A stretch of DNA of 64,000 nucleotides from Streptomyces sp. NBC_00691. GTDB taxonomy: Bacteria; Actinomycetota; Actinomycetes; Streptomycetales; Streptomycetaceae. Below the pieces are notes generated by a model, which did no database searches, was not told where the DNA came from, and was given only the letters and a program-made list of their open reading frames with translations. The position numbers and the translations under genes were made by a program. Location: NCBI RefSeq assembly GCF_036226665.1, contig NZ_CP109007.1:6262001-6326000 (forward strand), read 5' to 3'. Position 1 is the stretch's first letter; each line of letters opens with the position of its first letter. Shown piece by piece: positions 40,824 through 50,476 of the stretch.

Positions 40824-41486
40824 TCAGACGTCGTCGGCAGGGCGGGTGAAGCGGCCGCTCGGCTCCCCCCGGAGTCGCCCGGCCGGAAGCCTGCGGCCGT
40901 AGGCCAGCAGCAGGAGGTCCTGGGCGGTCCCGTACAGGGGACTGCCCGAGCCGTACGACCAGTCGAGGTCCTCGGCGCACAACCGCACCGCGTCGAGATC
41001 GGCGCCGAAGAACCTCAGGCCGCTGGGCCGGATCTGGTCCAGCAGGACCCGCAGCCGCTCCTCGGGGACCCGCCGTTCGATGCCGAGGGCGACGGTGACG
41101 TCCAGGCCGTGCACCACGTCGTGGCCGAGCGCCGCCGCGATCCCGCCGACGGGAGGTGTCCACGGATGATCGGCGTTGTCCCTCAGGAACGCGGCGAGCG
41201 CGGTGGGGGAATGAGCGGCCGCGTCCCCGCGCGCGACCCGGTCGGTCATGCGGTGGAGGTTCCCGCGCGCCCTGACCAACGCGCCGAGCGTCGCGGGCAG
41301 GGAGAGCCGGAACCCCATCGACATGTGCGCCGCGACCTCGCGGACCCGCCAACCCGCGCACAGACTCGGCTCGTTCCACTGCTCGGCCGACAGGCCGTCG
41401 AACAGGTCCGCCAGCTCCCGGCGTTCGGCCGCGATCGCGGCCCTGACCTCGCTGCTGTTCCCCGTGCGGGCAGTCGCTTTCTCCAT
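40824..41486 (-). CDS. Maleylpyruvate isomerase-family / DinB-like protein
   Basis: This 220-aa protein has an MDMPI_N four-helix bundle: ELADLFDGLSAEQWNEPSLC, AGWRVREVAAHMSMGFRLSL (His of the metal site) and GHDVVHGLDVTVALG. The C-terminal domain is short. Proteins of this group act as mycothiol-dependent enzymes or isomerases, but the substrate cannot be told. It is divergent from a LysR regulator with a 71-bp gap, suggesting that the regulator controls it. Confidence 0.85.
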   Translation of the reverse strand: MEKATARTGNSSEVRAAIAAERRELADLFDGLSAEQWNEPSLCAGWRVREVAAHMSMGFRLSLPATLGALVRARGNLHRMTDRVARGDAAAHSPTALAAFLRDNADHPWTPPVGGIAAALGHDVVHGLDVTVALGIERRVPEERLRVLLDQIRPSGLRFFGADLDAVRLCAEDLDWSYGSGSPLYGTAQDLLLLAYGRRLPAGRLRGEPSGRFTRPADDV

Positions 41487-41557
41487 GGCACCCACCCTGC
41501 GGTGCGCGCGGCCATAACGCCAATAGATGGTTCTGCTGCGCTCTAGAATCAACGCTT

Positions 41558-42475
41558 ATGGAGCTTCGTCAGCTGCGCTACCTCGTCTCCGTGGTGGACG
41601 AGGGCGGCTTCACCCGGGCCGCGGCCCGGCTGCATCTGGCCCAGCCGGGCCTCAGTGCCCAGATCCGGCAGCTGGAGAAGGAGTTGGGGCAGCCCCTGCT
41701 CGACCGCTCCGGCCGTTCGGTCACGCCGACCGAGGTGGGCCGGGCCGTCCTGCCCTACGCCCGCGCCGCACTGGCCGCCGCGGACGCGGTGCGGCAGACG
41801 GTGGACGCGTACACGGGACTGCTGCGCGGTCGCGTCACGCTCGGTCTCGTCTCCGGCGCCACCGCGCACGCCTTCGACATCGCCGGCTTCCTCGCCGACT
41901 TCCACGAGGACCACCCGGCGGTGGAGGTGGCGCTCACCGAGGACACCACGGAACGGATGCGGGCCGCGCTCCTGGCCGGTGAACTCGACATCGCCCTCCT
42001 CGGGACCGCGGTGGAGGCGCCACCACCGGGAGCGGCCTTCCAGCTGGTGATGGACCTCCCCCTGGTCGCCGTGGTCGCGACCGGCGATCCGCTGCTCGAC
42101 CGCTTCGACGGCACGACCGTCCCGCTCGCCGAGCTGCGCGACCGGCCGCTGATCTGCCTCCCGCGCGGCACCGGGGTGCGCGCGGCACTCGAACGGGGCT
42201 GCGGACAGGCGGGGTTCCGGCCCCGGGTCACCTTCGAGGCGGCCGCACCGGACGTGCTGGCGCGGCTCGCCGCACGGGGCCTCGGCGTCGCCGTGCTGCC
42301 GGCCGGAGAGGGCGAGTCGCGCCCCGGCGACCGGCTCCGCACCCTGCGGATCGTCGAACCCGAGATGCGCGGCCGTCTCGCACTCGCCTGGCAGGCCACC
42401 GGCCCCGCGAGCCCCGCGGCCCGGGCGCTCCTCGACCGTCTGCGCGAAGCGCTCCCGAAACCGGCTGCTCCGTAG
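41558..42475 (+). CDS. LysR-family transcriptional regulator
   Basis: This 305-aa protein has the N-terminal HTH MELRQLRYLVSVVDEGGFTR and AAARLHLAQPGLSAQIRQLE and a periplasmic-binding-like effector domain, e.g. VTLGLVSGATAHAFDIAGFL. The arrangement is standard. The divergent maleylpyruvate-isomerase-like gene is its likely target. Confidence 0.93.
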   Translation: MELRQLRYLVSVVDEGGFTRAAARLHLAQPGLSAQIRQLEKELGQPLLDRSGRSVTPTEVGRAVLPYARAALAAADAVRQTVDAYTGLLRGRVTLGLVSGATAHAFDIAGFLADFHEDHPAVEVALTEDTTERMRAALLAGELDIALLGTAVEAPPPGAAFQLVMDLPLVAVVATGDPLLDRFDGTTVPLAELRDRPLICLPRGTGVRAALERGCGQAGFRPRVTFEAAAPDVLARLAARGLGVAVLPAGEGESRPGDRLRTLRIVEPEMRGRLALAWQATGPASPAARALLDRLREALPKPAAP

Positions 42476-42619
42476 TCCGGATCCGGTCCCGGCCGTCCTG
42501 TCCCGCCGGGAAGTGACGCCTCGCCTCGACGGCGAGAGCCGGATACACCGGGTTTCACCGCGAGCCGTCCCGGCGGCCGGCCGACAACGGCCGGCGCGGC
42601 CTGGACGTCTTCCCCGGCG

Positions 42620-43105
42620 TCAGTCCCGGCCCGGGAAGAAGTCGGCGCTCTGGACGTACTCCATGGCCTTGACGAACTCCGGCTCACCGAGACGGCGTTC
42701 CATCTCCTCCGGGCTCACCTCCTCCACGCGGGTGTGGATCCAGTACAGATTGCCCAGCGGGTCGCGCACGCGCCCGACCCGGTCGCCGAAGAACAGATGC
42801 GTGACCTCGGTGACCGACGTGCCGCCGGCCGCGACGGCCCGCCGGTGCGCGGCGTCGGCGTCGTCCACGTACAGACGGAGGAAGCCGGGGGTCGCCGGCC
42901 ACTCCGGTCGGGAGTCGAACATCATCACCACCGAGTCGCCGATCCGGACCTCCGCGTGCTGGACGCTCCCGTCCTCGCCGGTCAGGCACGAGAGCTCCTC
43001 CGCGCCGAAGGCCCGCTTCAGGAAGTCGATGAGCCGCAGGGAGTCGCGCGAGATGATCCATGGCGTCACGGTGTGATAACCCTGGGGAACGGGGTGGGCG
43101 GACAT
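42620..43105 (-). CDS. VOC-superfamily (glyoxalase/PhnB-like) protein
   Basis: This 161-aa protein begins at ATG 43105 behind GGAGG. It has VOC-type paired beta-alpha-beta-beta-beta repeats: YHTVTPWIISRDSLRLIDFL, SVQHAEVRIGDSVVMMFDSR and FGDRVGRVRDPLGNLYWIHT. It resembles PhnB/bleomycin-resistance-like metal-binding proteins of unknown substrate. Monocistronic. Confidence 0.88.
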   Translation of the reverse strand: MSAHPVPQGYHTVTPWIISRDSLRLIDFLKRAFGAEELSCLTGEDGSVQHAEVRIGDSVVMMFDSRPEWPATPGFLRLYVDDADAAHRRAVAAGGTSVTEVTHLFFGDRVGRVRDPLGNLYWIHTRVEEVSPEEMERRLGEPEFVKAMEYVQSADFFPGRD

Positions 43106-43281
43106 GCGGCTGCCTCCTGGGATGCGAGTGCCTCGACGTGCTGACGACGCTAGCTCCGATCTAGGCCGGTCCATGACCTAGAAGGGCCTGGTCCCGCGAG
43201 TGAAGGGGCCCGGCACCGCCACCGCGCCTTGACCTCGTGTCGTTGTTGGGCCGAACGGGTGAGGAGCGGGAGGATGTGTCC

Positions 43282-43713
43282 ATGAGTAGGTACGAGAGGT
43301 ACGACGTCACCGACGAGCAGTGGGAGGGCCTCGCCCAGGTCGTGCCCCTGCGCGGCCGTGACGAATGGCCGTCCAGGGTCGACCACCGCACGATCCCCGA
43401 GCAGTACGAATCCGCCGAGCAGCGCCGTATGGTCGTGCTCCGCGTGCAGGTGTTCGCCGACGCCCGCGAGGTCGCCGACTACCTCATCGCCCAGATCCCG
43501 GTGCTCCTCGATCTGACGAGCGCCGACACCGAGGTCGCCAAGCGCATCCTCGACTTCAGCAGCGGTGTGGTCTTCGGTCTCGGCAGCGGGATGCACCGCG
43601 TCGACCGGAACGTCTTTCTCCTCGCCCCGGCCGGTACGGAGGTCGAGGGCGCGGAGGGCGAGGACGAGGAGGGTGTCGTGGGCGGCCGGGCCGCCGGCGT
43701 CCCCCGATCGTAG
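43282..43713 (+). CDS. sepF: SepF-family cell-division protein
   Basis: This 143-aa protein starts at ATG 43282 behind GGGAGGA. The conserved SepF core is present: VLRVQVFADAREVADYLIAQ, IPVLLDLTSADTEVAKRILD and FSSGVVFGLGSGMHRVDRNV. The N-terminal membrane-targeting helix is weak or absent and the C-terminus is an acidic tail, so this looks like one of the SepF-like paralogues of streptomycetes and not the main ftsZ-cluster copy. Confidence 0.9.
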   Translation: MSRYERYDVTDEQWEGLAQVVPLRGRDEWPSRVDHRTIPEQYESAEQRRMVVLRVQVFADAREVADYLIAQIPVLLDLTSADTEVAKRILDFSSGVVFGLGSGMHRVDRNVFLLAPAGTEVEGAEGEDEEGVVGGRAAGVPRS

Positions 43714-43768
43714 GAAGGTCATCTAGCCGTAACGGTTCGTCAGGGAATGGACTGCGTACGGTCCGGGC

Positions 43769-45214
43769 ATGGACCTCACCGGTGGCTTCACGCTCGACGA
43801 CCCCTCCTCCACGGCTGCCCCTTCCTCCGGCGCTCCGTCCCTGAGAGCACCGTCCACCGCCGCGTCCTCCGCGGTGGCGGCTCGCTCCACCGGGACCTCC
43901 ACCGCCGGTGCTGCCTCTGCCGGGTCTCCCTCCGCGGGGACGTCCCCCGTGAGGCCTGCCACCGTGGGCACTTCCACCGTCGGCTCCTCCGCGGGGACTC
44001 CCTCCGCGGAGGCCGTGCCCCGGTTGCCGTCCCAGGGCGGGGCCGGGCGGAGGGCCGGGAAGGGGGCCGCCGGCGGGGGAGGCGGCGGGGGACTCCGGGC
44101 GCGGCCCGCCGTCACCGAGCTGCGGTTGTCCGCCTTCGCCGGTCACCGATCCGCCGCGCACGCCCTGGGGCAGGTCACCCTCTTCACCGGTCCCAGCGGC
44201 AGCGGAAAGTCCACCACCCTGCGCGCGTACGAGGCCCTGGCCCGGCTCGGCGCGGGTGACACCCTTGGCGAGGTGTTCCCCGACGCCGCCGACTGCGTCC
44301 CCGAGCGCGCCCGGCCCGACGCCCAGGGACGGCGCGGCTTCCGCATCGGGTGCACGGTCGACGGACCCGAGGGGCCCGTCCATCTGGACCTCGCCGTGCA
44401 GGCCGAACCCCGGCTCCGTATCGTCGGCGAACGGCTCACCGGCCGGGGCCGCACCCTCCTCGCCACCGCGCTGCGCGACCCGGGCCGCCCCACCGTCCAG
44501 GCCGAATGGCACACCGCCGGCAGCACGCCCGTCACCCGGGCCCCCTTCCCCGACGACCTCCTCGGTACGGCCCTGCTGCCGCTGCGCGTCGCGGGCAAGA
44601 CCCCCGGGCAACTGGAGGTCCTGGCCGCCGCCGAGCAGGTGGTCGTCGGACTGCGGTCCGCCTTCGCCTGCGACCCCCGGCCCGAGCGGATGCGGGCGCC
44701 CGTGCCGACGGGGGAGGGGCGGCTGCGGCGCGACTGCGGCAATCTCGCCGAGGTCCTGCACCGGACCCACACGGACTGCCCGCGCCGCCACCAGCGCCTC
44801 GCGGCCATGGCCGCGGCGGGCTGCGGGGGACCCGTCACCGGGCTCGGGGTGCGGGAACTCCCGGAGGGAACCGTCCGGGCCGTACTCGAACGGGGCGGCA
44901 GGCCCGCGACCCCGCTCGCGCGGCTCGGGGACGGCGAATTGCGCTACCTCGCCCTCGCGCTGACCCTGCTCACCGGGCCCGGCGTCCTCGCGATGGACCG
45001 GATCGCCGAGGTGCCCGAGGCCATGCAGTCCCTCACCCTGCTCGCCGACGGTCTCGACCGCTCGCTCGACGACCGGCAGGTCGGCGAACTGCTCGGGCTC
45101 GCCGCGGGCATCGCCGCCGACGGGCACATCCGGGTCGCCGCCACGGTCGGGGCGCGGGCGGCGGCACAGGCACACCGGACGCCCGGGGTGACGGTGGTGG
45201 ACCTGGGCGGGTGA
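43769..45214 (+). CDS. AAA/RecF-like ATP-binding protein
   Basis: This 481-aa protein has an N-terminal ~115 residues of Ser/Thr/Ala/Gly low complexity, then an ABC/RecF-type ATPase core: VTELRLSAFAGHRSAAHALG and Walker A LFTGPSGSGKSTTLRAYEAL. A signature-like LARLGDGELRYLALALTLLT and Walker B TGPGVLAMDRIAEVPE follow. It resembles AAA_15/AAA_21 proteins, some of which are defence ATPases (OLD-like), but there is no TOPRIM or partner nuclease here. It is followed 87 bp later by a MazG-like gene. Function unknown. Confidence 0.8.
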   Translation: MDLTGGFTLDDPSSTAAPSSGAPSLRAPSTAASSAVAARSTGTSTAGAASAGSPSAGTSPVRPATVGTSTVGSSAGTPSAEAVPRLPSQGGAGRRAGKGAAGGGGGGGLRARPAVTELRLSAFAGHRSAAHALGQVTLFTGPSGSGKSTTLRAYEALARLGAGDTLGEVFPDAADCVPERARPDAQGRRGFRIGCTVDGPEGPVHLDLAVQAEPRLRIVGERLTGRGRTLLATALRDPGRPTVQAEWHTAGSTPVTRAPFPDDLLGTALLPLRVAGKTPGQLEVLAAAEQVVVGLRSAFACDPRPERMRAPVPTGEGRLRRDCGNLAEVLHRTHTDCPRRHQRLAAMAAAGCGGPVTGLGVRELPEGTVRAVLERGGRPATPLARLGDGELRYLALALTLLTGPGVLAMDRIAEVPEAMQSLTLLADGLDRSLDDRQVGELLGLAAGIAADGHIRVAATVGARAAAQAHRTPGVTVVDLGG

Positions 45215-45301
45215 CGGCCGTGGGCGGGTGACGGTGGTGATCCGCGGTGGGGGCGGTGCTGGACCCGAGCCGGATACGTGCCGGGTGGTAGACCTGAGCG
45301 T

Positions 45302-45694
45302 GTGACGGACAACGACGTAGCGGGACTGCAGCGCAGGCTGGCCGAGTTCGCGGCCGCCCGCGACTGGCGGCCCTACCACACGCCCAAGAACCTGGCGGCG
45401 GCGCTCAGCGTGGAGGCGGCCGAACTCCTGGAGATCTTCCAGTGGTTGACGCCCGAGCAGGCGGAGCGGGTGATGGACGACCCGGAATCGGCGCACCGGG
45501 TCGCCGACGAGGTGGCGGACGTGCTCGCCTACCTTCTCCAGTTCTGCGAAGTGCTCGGGGTCGATCCACTGACCGCGCTCGCGGCCAAGATCGACCGGAA
45601 CGAGGTCCGTTTTCCCGTCCGGAAGCGGGGCGGGAAGCGGCGGGAAGGGGGTGAGGAAGGAGATCCGAGCAGAGATCGTCACTCTTCGGAGTGA
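45302..45694 (+). CDS. MazG-like nucleotide pyrophosphohydrolase
   Basis: This 130-aa protein starts at GTG 45302. All-alpha NTP-PPase core: KNLAAALSVEAAELLEIFQW (ExxE metal ligands) and SAHRVADEVADVLAYLLQFC (the second metal site, DExxD type). It hydrolyses NTPs or dNTPs to monophosphates and pyrophosphate, i.e. house-cleaning. The C-terminal ~25 residues are basic and acidic low complexity. Confidence 0.9.
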   Translation: MTDNDVAGLQRRLAEFAAARDWRPYHTPKNLAAALSVEAAELLEIFQWLTPEQAERVMDDPESAHRVADEVADVLAYLLQFCEVLGVDPLTALAAKIDRNEVRFPVRKRGGKRREGGEEGDPSRDRHSSE

Positions 45695-45821
45695 TCGACT
45701 TCTCCCCGTCAGGCCTCCTGTCCACAGATTTCCGAATTCCCCTGGTGTTGGGGCTCAGGCCGCCTCACTCTGGGTAGTGGAGTGAGTGGGTAGATAAGTC
45801 GTACGAACGGGGGCGGCGTTG

Positions 45822-46304
45822 ATGGAAGCGGAACGACTCGTCGCGCTTGGCCGGCACGCGCTGGCGGAGAGCGGATCGGCACAGGACATCGTGGCGGAGG
45901 CCTGGCAGGCGCAGGCGCTCGCCCAGGCCATAGGGAATCTCCTCGCGCTCTGCGGGCCGCAGGAACTGCGCGGCGAGGCACGGGGGTTGAGCGAGATCGG
46001 GGAGTACCCGGCCTGGGGTGCCGGTGGGCCGCGTGCGGCCAGGTTGTCCGAGGTGGCGGACCCGCGCGGGGCGTTGACCGCGCTCGGGGAGCTGCTCGGG
46101 GAGGTGGGCATCGCGCTGGTGGGCGTGGCCTGCGCCACCGACGACGAAGGGCTCTACTGGCAGTGCATCGAGGCCATCGACGCCGCCGACGAGTCGAGCG
46201 ACCGGGTCCGCGGGATGCTGCGGCGCCTCGCCGTGCGGGACGGAGAGCGGGCCCGCCCGCCCGACGCCGCCCGGGGCCGCGCGGGGCCCGGACGGGGCCG
46301 GTGA
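45822..46304 (+). CDS. Small conserved actinobacterial protein of unknown function
   Basis: This 160-aa protein starts at ATG 45822 (a TTG just ahead is an alternative). It is mostly helical: EAERLVALGRHALAESGSAQ, EAWQAQALAQAIGNLLALCG and IALVGVACATDDEGLYWQCI, with a Pro/Arg/Gly-rich tail. I recognise it only as a streptomycete-type hypothetical. A TAGATAAGT stretch 35 bp upstream could be part of its promoter. Confidence 0.7.
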   Translation: MEAERLVALGRHALAESGSAQDIVAEAWQAQALAQAIGNLLALCGPQELRGEARGLSEIGEYPAWGAGGPRAARLSEVADPRGALTALGELLGEVGIALVGVACATDDEGLYWQCIEAIDAADESSDRVRGMLRRLAVRDGERARPPDAARGRAGPGRGR

Positions 46305-46470
46305 TGAACGGCGTACGGCGCGGTCCGCGCGGTTCCTTGTTCCCGGGGTGCGGTCCGCGCGGAGGCGGGGCCGGTGGGGCCTGCCCTGCTCGGGCTCGCG
46401 ATCCCGGTGCTCGGCCTGTTCGGGGCGGGGCGGGGCGGGGCCGACGGGAGGAGGGCTCCGGCTGCAGGCC

Positions 46471-46707
46471 CTAGAGCTGGGGCTGGTGGGGATCGGGCTG
46501 GTCGTCGGGAGCCCGGTCCGGAACGAGACGGTCGGACGTGGACTGCAGGTCGGCGTCCAGCTGGTTGAGGTCGGCCGAGAGCGCCGCCATCAGTTCCTCC
46601 ATCTGCTGGAGCAGGCCCTTGGGGGCGCCGGCGCCCTTCTGCTCGGGCACGGACGGCGGCGCCGACCGCTCGGGCACGGCCTGCTCCGGCGCGGCTTCCT
46701 GGGACAT
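46471..46707 (-). CDS. Small acidic coiled-coil protein
   Basis: This 78-aa protein starts at ATG 46707 with GAGGAGG upstream. It has a Pro/Glu/Ala-rich N-terminus, then a short amphipathic helix GLLQQMEELMAALSADLNQL followed by an acidic Pro-rich tail. The strong Shine-Dalgarno and heptad pattern support a real gene. No function is recognised. Confidence 0.65.
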   Translation of the reverse strand: MSQEAAPEQAVPERSAPPSVPEQKGAGAPKGLLQQMEELMAALSADLNQLDADLQSTSDRLVPDRAPDDQPDPHQPQL

Positions 46708-46956
46708 GGGGGCCTCCTCGGCCCGGACCCCGCCGCCGAGGGCGGGACCACGAGAGAGAGCGACGCACCGGCAGCGGCCGCCGGCACGCGGGCCGGGCGG
46801 TCCGGCTCCGCACGAGCCAACGACGGGTGCCGGGCCCCGGTCACTGGCCGGGGCGGACGCAGCCCGCCGCAGGGCCGGATATTCACCCGACAGAGCCGGG
46901 GCACGCGAGGAGCTGACGGAGAGGTTGACACGCACCTCACGGTGCAGGATGGAGGC

Positions 46957-47880
46957 ATGGATCTCCGTATCTTCACCGAACCCCAGCAGGGGGCCGACTA
47001 CGACACCCTCCTCACGGTGGCCCGGGCCACCGAGGAGCTCGGATTCGACGCCTTCTTCCGTTCCGACCACTACCTCAGCATGGGCTCCGCCGACGGGCTG
47101 CCCGGACCGACCGACGCCTGGATCACCCTGGCCGGGCTCGCCCGGGAGACCAAGCGGATCCGCCTCGGCACCCTGATGACGGCCGGGACCTTCCGGCTCC
47201 CCGGTGTGCTCGCCATCCAGGTCGCCCAGGTGGACCGGATGTCCGGCGGGCGGGTCGAACTCGGTCTCGGGGCGGGTTGGTTCGAGGAGGAGCACAAGGC
47301 CTACGGCATCCCGTTCCCGAAGGAGAGGTTCGGCCGGCTGGAGGAGCAGCTGGCGATCGTCACCGGTCTGTGGGAGACCGAGGTCGGCAAGACCTTCACC
47401 TACGAGGGGGAGTTCTACCGGCTCGGTGACTCCCCGGCGCTGCCGAAACCCGCGCAGGACAGGATCCCGGTCCTGATCGGCGGCCACGGCGCGAGCCGTA
47501 CGCCGCGGCTGGCCGCGCGGTACGCGGACGAGTTCAACATCCCGTTCGCCTCTATCGAGGACAGCGAGCGGCAGTTCGGCCGGGTCCGGGCAGCGGCCGA
47601 GCAGGCCGGGCGGGCACCCGACGACCTGGTGTACTCCAACGCCCTGGTCGTCTGTGTCGGCAAGGACGACGCCGAGGTCGCCCGTCGGGCGGCCGCCATC
47701 GGGCGGGACGTGGACGAGCTGAAGGCGAACGGACTGGCGGGTTCGCCCGCCGAGGTCGTGGACAAGATCGGGCGGTACGCGGCGATCGGATCCTCCCGGG
47801 TCTACCTCCAGGTCCTCGACCTGGACGACCTGGACCACCTGGAGCTGATCTCGGCGCGGGTCCAGTCGCAGCTGGGATGA
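46957..47880 (+). CDS. LLM-class F420-dependent oxidoreductase
   Basis: This 307-aa protein starts at ATG 46957 directly after GGAGG. It is a luciferase-like TIM barrel: MDLRIFTEPQQGADYDTLLT, FDAFFRSDHYLSMGSADGLP, GGRVELGLGAGWFEEEHKAY and IPVLIGGHGASRTPRLAARY. The family uses F420H2 or FMN. Substrate unknown. A TTGACA box at 46924 may belong to its promoter. It is followed 13 bp later by mmuM, probably in one operon. Confidence 0.9.
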   Translation: MDLRIFTEPQQGADYDTLLTVARATEELGFDAFFRSDHYLSMGSADGLPGPTDAWITLAGLARETKRIRLGTLMTAGTFRLPGVLAIQVAQVDRMSGGRVELGLGAGWFEEEHKAYGIPFPKERFGRLEEQLAIVTGLWETEVGKTFTYEGEFYRLGDSPALPKPAQDRIPVLIGGHGASRTPRLAARYADEFNIPFASIEDSERQFGRVRAAAEQAGRAPDDLVYSNALVVCVGKDDAEVARRAAAIGRDVDELKANGLAGSPAEVVDKIGRYAAIGSSRVYLQVLDLDDLDHLELISARVQSQLG

Positions 47881-47893
47881 GCGGGGAGATCCG

Positions 47894-48811
47894 ATGAGAC
47901 CGGTCCGTACGCTCGCCGAAGCCCTCGGAGCGGGGGCCCTCGTCCTCGACGGCGGGCTGTCCAACCAGCTGGAGGCGCAGGGCTGCGACCTCTCGGACGC
48001 GCTCTGGTCCGCGCGGCTACTGGCCGACGGCCCCGAGCAGATCGAGGCGGCCCACGCGGCGTACGTACGGGCCGGTGCGCGGGTGCTCATCACCTCCAGC
48101 TACCAGGCCACCTTCGAGGGCTTCGCCCGGCGGGGCGTGGGCCGGGAGGAGGCGGCGCGGCTGCTCGCGCGGAGCGTCGAGCTCGCCCGGGCCGCGGCGG
48201 CGGGGGCGGGGGAGGAGGTGTGGGTCGCCGGGTCCGTCGGGCCGTACGGCGCGATGCTCGCGGACGGGAGCGAGTACCGGGGACGGTACGGGCTGTCCGT
48301 GCGGGAACTGGAGGCCTTCCACCGGCCCCGGATCGAGGCGCTGGTGGCGGCGGAGCCGGACGTGCTGGCCCTGGAGACCGTGCCGGACGTGGTGGAGGCG
48401 GAGGCGCTGCTGCGGGCGGTCGAGGGATGCGGGGTGCCGGTATGGCTCTCGTACACGGTCGAGGGTGGGCGGACCCGGGCCGGGCAGGACCTGGCGGAGG
48501 CCTTCGCGGTCGCCGGGGGGAACGACGGGGTCGTCGCCGTCGGGGTCAACTGCTGCGACCCGGCGGAGGCGGGGCCCGCCGCGGAGCTCGCCGTCGCCGT
48601 GACCGGGAAGCCGGCCGTGGTCTACCCCAACAGCGGGGAACGGTGGGACGCCCGCGCGCGAGGCTGGCGCGGCGACAGCGCCCTCGACCCGGCCAGGGCC
48701 GCCGACTGGGCCGCGTCCGGCGCCCGGCTCATCGGCGGCTGCTGCCGGGTCGGCCCGACGACGATCGCCGCCCTGGGCTCGTCCCTGGTGGCCGGCGGGG
48801 ACGGGCGCTGA
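47894..48811 (+). CDS. mmuM: Homocysteine S-methyltransferase
   Basis: This 305-aa TIM-barrel enzyme of the homocysteine/betaine methyltransferase family has LVLDGGLSNQLEAQGCDLSD near the N-terminus, ITSSYQATFEGFARRGVG, a first zinc Cys in VGVNCCDPAEAG and the paired Cys zinc ligands in ARLIGGCCRVGPTTIAAL. It uses S-methylmethionine or SAM to methylate homocysteine to methionine in SAM salvage. Confidence 0.9.
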   Translation: MRPVRTLAEALGAGALVLDGGLSNQLEAQGCDLSDALWSARLLADGPEQIEAAHAAYVRAGARVLITSSYQATFEGFARRGVGREEAARLLARSVELARAAAAGAGEEVWVAGSVGPYGAMLADGSEYRGRYGLSVRELEAFHRPRIEALVAAEPDVLALETVPDVVEAEALLRAVEGCGVPVWLSYTVEGGRTRAGQDLAEAFAVAGGNDGVVAVGVNCCDPAEAGPAAELAVAVTGKPAVVYPNSGERWDARARGWRGDSALDPARAADWAASGARLIGGCCRVGPTTIAALGSSLVAGGDGR

Positions 48812-48892
48812 GCCCGGCGCCGCCCCACCGCAGGGACCGGCGGCGGGGAAAATGCCTGGTCGGGAGGGGGCCGGCGAACCATACTCGGAAGC

Positions 48893-50476
48893 GTGTTCCT
48901 GACGATCAGTACGACCGGCAACCCGGAGCGTCCCGCGACCGATCTCGGTTTTCTGCTGCACAAGCATCCCGAGCGGGCGCAGACGTTCTCGACTTCGCAC
49001 GGCACGGCGCACGTCCTCTACCCCGAGGCGAGCGCCGAGCGGTGCACGGCGGCACTTCTCCTGGAGGTGGACCCCGTGGCGCTGGTGCGCCGCGGCAAGG
49101 GCAAGGGCCGGGGCGGCGCCCCGGACTCCGCACTCGCCCAGTACGTGAACGACCGGCCCTACGCGGCGTCCTCGCTGCTCGCCGTCGCGCTCGCGAAGGT
49201 CTTCAAGACGGCGCTGCACGGCGTCTGCCAGGCGATGCCCGAGCGGGCCGCGGCGCCGCTGCCGCTGCGCGTCGAGGTACCCGCGCTGCCCGCGCGGGGC
49301 GGCGCCGAGCTGGTGCGCAAGCTGTTCGGACCGCTGGGCTGGGACACCGTGGACGCCGAACCGGTGCTCCTGGACGGGCAGTTCCCCGAGTGGGGCGCCT
49401 CCCGCTATGTGCGTCTGGTCCTGGAGGGCGAGCTGCGGCTCGCGGACGCCCTCAACCACCTCTACGTCCTGCTGCCCGTGCTCGACGACGCCAAGCACTA
49501 CTGGGTCGCGCCCGACGAGGTCGACAAGCTGCTGCGCGCCGGCGACGGCTGGCTCGCCGGTCACCCCGAGCGGGCGCTGATCACGGCGCGCTATCTGTCC
49601 CGCCGCCGGGGCCTGACGCGTGAGGCGGACGAGCGGCTCGAACTCGTGCGGCTCGCCGAGGCCGACGGCCTGGACGTCGACGACGTCGACAACGCGGTCG
49701 ACGAGTCGACCGACACCGAGGAACGGCCCGTGCCGCTCGCCGAGCGGCGCCGGGCGGCGATCCTCGCCGCCCTGGAGCGGGCGGAGGCGAGCCGGGTCCT
49801 CGACCTGGGCTGCGGTCAGGGCCAGTTGGTGCAGGCGCTGCTCAAGGACACCCGGTACACGGAGATCGTCGGTGTCGACGTGTCCGTCCGCGCCCTGACC
49901 GTCGCCGCGCGACGGCTGCGGCTGGAGCGGATGAGCGAGCGGCAGGCGGCCCGCGTGACGCTGTTGCAGGGCTCGCTCGCGTACACCGACAAGCGGCTGA
50001 CCGGCTATGACGCCGCGGTGCTCAGCGAGGTCGTCGAGCACCTCGACCTGCCGAGACTGCCGGCCCTGGAGTACGCGGTGTTCGGCTCGGCCCGGCCGCG
50101 CACGGTTCTGGTGACCACGCCGAACGTCGAGTACAACGTGCGCTGGGAGTCGCTGCCGGCCGGGCACGTCCGGCACGGCGACCACCGCTTCGAATGGACC
50201 CGTGAGGAGTTCCGGAGCTGGGCGGCCTCGGTCGCCGAGCGGTACGGGTACGGGGTCGGGTTCACCCCCGTCGGCCCGGACGACCCCGAGGTGGGACCGC
50301 CCACCCAGATGGCCGTCTTCACCCGGACCCCGGACCAGGAGCAGGAGCAGGAGCAGGACAAAAGGCGGGACCGGGACGGAAGGCAGGGCCAGGACCGGAA
50401 GCGGATGCCGGCCCCGACCGCCGCCGAGAAGACCCGCACCCCCGCCCCGACCGCCGCGAAGGAGGAACAGGCATGA
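48893..50476 (+). CDS. hen1: Hen1 3'-terminal RNA ribose 2'-O-methyltransferase
   Basis: This ~527-aa protein starts at GTG 48893. The N-terminal half is the bacterial Hen1 ligase-activating domain (MFLTISTTGNPERPATDLGF, DRPYAASSLLAVALAKVFKT). The C-terminal half is a methyltransferase with RVLDLGCGQGQLVQALLKDT and the Mn2+ site ExxEH (LSEVVEHLDL) plus a later His in GDHRFEWTREEFRSWA. It 2'-O-methylates the repair junction so that healed tRNAs resist re-cleavage. The tail after ~465 is low-complexity. It overlaps the Pnkp gene by 4 bp. Confidence 0.93.
   Translation: MFLTISTTGNPERPATDLGFLLHKHPERAQTFSTSHGTAHVLYPEASAERCTAALLLEVDPVALVRRGKGKGRGGAPDSALAQYVNDRPYAASSLLAVALAKVFKTALHGVCQAMPERAAAPLPLRVEVPALPARGGAELVRKLFGPLGWDTVDAEPVLLDGQFPEWGASRYVRLVLEGELRLADALNHLYVLLPVLDDAKHYWVAPDEVDKLLRAGDGWLAGHPERALITARYLSRRRGLTREADERLELVRLAEADGLDVDDVDNAVDESTDTEERPVPLAERRRAAILAALERAEASRVLDLGCGQGQLVQALLKDTRYTEIVGVDVSVRALTVAARRLRLERMSERQAARVTLLQGSLAYTDKRLTGYDAAVLSEVVEHLDLPRLPALEYAVFGSARPRTVLVTTPNVEYNVRWESLPAGHVRHGDHRFEWTREEFRSWAASVAERYGYGVGFTPVGPDDPEVGPPTQMAVFTRTPDQEQEQEQDKRRDRDGRQGQDRKRMPAPTAAEKTRTPAPTAAKEEQA

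Noticed and set aside
43769..45694. AAA ATPase plus MazG as a defence pair
   Set aside because: There is an 87-bp gap, no nuclease or TOPRIM partner, and both are common singly in streptomycete chromosomes.
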